From an uncultured Eubacteriales bacterium (GTDB lineage Bacteria; Bacillota; Clostridia; Oscillospirales; Oscillospiraceae): a DNA stretch of 7,939 nt. Under the pieces are notes generated by a model. It was given only the letters and a program-made list of their open reading frames with translations, had not been told where the DNA came from and searched no databases. Location of the stretch: NCBI GenBank assembly GCA_900313295.1, contig OMQS01000138.1, positions 1 through 7,939 on the forward strand, written 5' to 3'. Shown here in pieces: positions 6,602-7,939 of this stretch. Position 1 is the first letter of the stretch; each line of letters starts with the position of its first letter. Made by a program: the position numbers and the translations under genes.

Positions 6602-7901
6602 TTTTTCCCCTATTTACGCCCTCGTTCGGGTGCATGAAAAAACGGCGGATCGCACCGCCTACGTGGCCGTTCTGCGCCCGTCCGGCTGCACCCGCCTGTC
6701 CCTTCGGCTGCACAGCGCCGAGGCGATGCAGCCTGCCGACGAGCGGTATGCCCTGCTCCTTGTGAAAACGGCGCTGTGGCTGCAGGGCGGCTGCGGCCTT
6801 GTAACGGAGGACGAGGCCGTCTTCCGCTGGCTGCGGGCAGCGTACAGTCCGCAGGGAGCGCGGGCGTTTGACCGGAGCTTTATGTCCGGTGTCTACGGCC
6901 GTCCCTTTTCCGTGATGCTGAGTCGGGAACTGCCGCCGGCCTGCGAGGCCGCGTCCTCCGTGTCAGCGGAGAATCGGGGCTGCCGCGTGGGCATCGACTT
7001 GGGCGGCAGCGACCGCAAGGCCGCGGCGGTGATAGACGGGGAAACGGTCTACACCGAGGAGGTGCTCTGGCAGCCCAAGTCGGCCTGCGACCTGCGCTAT
7101 CATTATGCGCATATCACGGCGGCGCTGCGCTCGGCTGCAAAGCATCTGCCCCGAGTAGACGCCGTGGGCTTTTCCACCGCCGGCGTGGTCATGGACGGCG
7201 AGATTCGCCGTTCGGGTCTTTTTATGAATGTGCCTGCGGCGGAGTTTGACCGCTGCGGACGGGATATTCTGCAGCGTGCGGCGCGGGACGTCTTCGGCGC
7301 CGTCCCCTGCACCGTGTGCAACGATGGCGACGTGGCGGCGCTGGCCGGCTCTATAGCGCTGGGGCGGCAGGAGCTGCTGGGCATCGCCATGGGCACCAGC
7401 GAGGCCGGCGGCTATGTAGATGAAAACGGGCATATCACCGGCCGGCTCAATGAACTGGCGTTTTTGCCGGTGGACGTAAGCGCCCAGGCCCCTGTGGATC
7501 CCTGGTCGGGGGACAGCGGCGTGGGCGAGCGGTATTTCTCTCAGGAGGGCGTCCTGCGGCTTGCCGGCCAAAGCGGCCTTGCCCCGCAGGGGGATACGCC
7601 GGCGGAGATGCTCCGCTGGGTGCAGACTCTGGTGCAAAAGGGCGACGAGCGGGCGCTGGGCGTTTTTTCCGAGCTGGGGCGTATGCTGGGTTTGACCCTG
7701 CCGTGGTATCGGCGGCTGCTGGGCTGCCGGAATGTGTTGCTGCTGGGTCGGGTCATCAGCGGCGCGGGCGGCGAGCGTCTGGCGGAAGCGTGCCGGACGG
7801 AGCTGAGAAGGGCAGGAGAGGAGATGGAGCTTTTCCTGCCGGAGGAATCTCTGCGTCGGGTGGGGCAGGCGGCTGCCGCCGCCCTGCTGACGACAAAATA
7901 G
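6591..7901 (+). CDS. ROK-like ASKHA-fold protein with N-terminal extension, function unknown
   Basis: This 436-residue protein carries a sugar-kinase/actin-like (ROK-type) fold from about residue 131. Visible motifs are a phosphate-1 loop GIDLGGSDRK (134-143, ROK usually DxGGT), GFSTAGVVMDGEI (193-205), CNDGDVAALAG (243-253, where Asp245 matches the ROK catalytic Asp), a phosphate-2 loop GIAMGTSEAGGYVDENG (264-280), and the adenosine-side VLLLGRVISGAGGERL (382-397). The usual ROK GE-GH and CxCGxxGC zinc motif is missing: the matching place reads NELAFLPVD (287-295). Residues 1 to about 125 are an extra alpha/beta region without a helix-turn-helix that I can recognise. No signal peptide or membrane segment is seen. 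ATG 6591 overlaps rsfS by 11 bases and has no Shine-Dalgarno; GTG 6630 is an alternative. It may be a kinase, a sugar sensor or an inactive relative; the substrate cannot be named. It is the last gene before the terminator. Confidence 0.8.
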   Translation: MATDFSPIYALVRVHEKTADRTAYVAVLRPSGCTRLSLRLHSAEAMQPADERYALLLVKTALWLQGGCGLVTEDEAVFRWLRAAYSPQGARAFDRSFMSGVYGRPFSVMLSRELPPACEAASSVSAENRGCRVGIDLGGSDRKAAAVIDGETVYTEEVLWQPKSACDLRYHYAHITAALRSAAKHLPRVDAVGFSTAGVVMDGEIRRSGLFMNVPAAEFDRCGRDILQRAARDVFGAVPCTVCNDGDVAALAGSIALGRQELLGIAMGTSEAGGYVDENGHITGRLNELAFLPVDVSAQAPVDPWSGDSGVGERYFSQEGVLRLAGQSGLAPQGDTPAEMLRWVQTLVQKGDERALGVFSELGRMLGLTLPWYRRLLGCRNVLLLGRVISGAGGERLAEACRTELRRAGEEMELFLPEESLRRVGQAAAAALLTTK

Positions 7902-7902
7902 C

Positions 7903-7930
7903 AAAAAAAGCAGCCGAAAGGCTGCTTTTT
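7903..7930 (+). terminator. Intrinsic (probably bidirectional) terminator
   Basis: A perfect six-base-pair stem GCAGCC/GGCTGC (7910-7915 with 7920-7925) is closed by a GAAA tetraloop of the stable GNRA type and followed by five T (7926-7930). Seven A precede it (7903-7909), which extends the stem by A-T pairs and gives a U-tract on the other strand, so it could also stop transcription from the right. It begins one base after the ROK-like stop codon and marks the end of the operon. Confidence 0.93.
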
Positions 7931-7939
7931 CCTATAGGA
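7930..7939. repeat. Perfect 10-bp palindrome at the window edge
   Basis: TCCTATAGGA is its own reverse complement and directly follows the terminator T-tract. It may be the centre of a larger dyad cut off by the window end, or chance. Nothing else supports a function. Confidence 0.3.

Noticed and set aside
6963..7904. 313-codon minus-strand open frame opposite the ROK-like gene
   Set aside because: The plus-strand frame shows ordered nucleotide-binding motifs, while the minus frame is Gln/His/Arg-rich with none. It also begins at the operon terminator.

Overview
The window is a GC-rich, single-strand block of housekeeping genes. Eight plus-strand coding regions run head to tail from base 2 to base 7901 with almost no spacer, and a strong intrinsic terminator at 7903-7930 closes the block. 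The gene families and order point to a Gram-positive Firmicute of class Clostridia: bacterial-type SMC next to a short FtsY, then rph-rdgB, then a yhbY-nadD-yqeK-rsfS cluster that parallels Bacillus subtilis yqeI-yqeJ-yqeK-yqeL. The high GC content and the fused NadD-YqeK suggest the Oscillospiraceae-like gut Clostridia. The family-level placement is inference from gene style, not a measured match.

Layout. Bases 2-2464 hold the 3' part of smc (chromosome organisation), whose N-terminal ATPase half lies before the window. ftsY follows at 2477-3346 (SRP receptor). A 39-bp AT-rich gap at 3347-3385 is the only real intergenic space between genes and the only plausible internal promoter site. Next come rph (3386-4102, RNase PH) and rdgB (4116-4706, XTP/ITP pyrophosphatase). 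Then yhbY (4708-5028, ribosome-associated CRM protein), a nadD-yqeK gene fusion (5031-6233), rsfS (6230-6601, ribosomal silencing factor) and a ROK-like ASKHA-fold protein of unknown role (6591-7901).

The genes fall into three modules that are usually found apart: smc-ftsY (segregation and secretion), rph-rdgB (tRNA 3' processing and nucleotide-pool cleaning) and yhbY-nadD/yqeK-rsfS (ribosome assembly or silencing, NAD synthesis, Ap4A removal). From yhbY onward the junctions are 2-nt gaps or overlaps of 4 and 11 nt, which suggests one transcript with translational coupling.

No mobile element, CRISPR array, tRNA or rRNA is visible. The least ordinary items are the bifunctional NadD-YqeK protein and the terminal ROK-like protein. 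The latter has a roughly 125-residue N-terminal extension and lacks the ROK zinc motif. I see no convincing entirely new system here.
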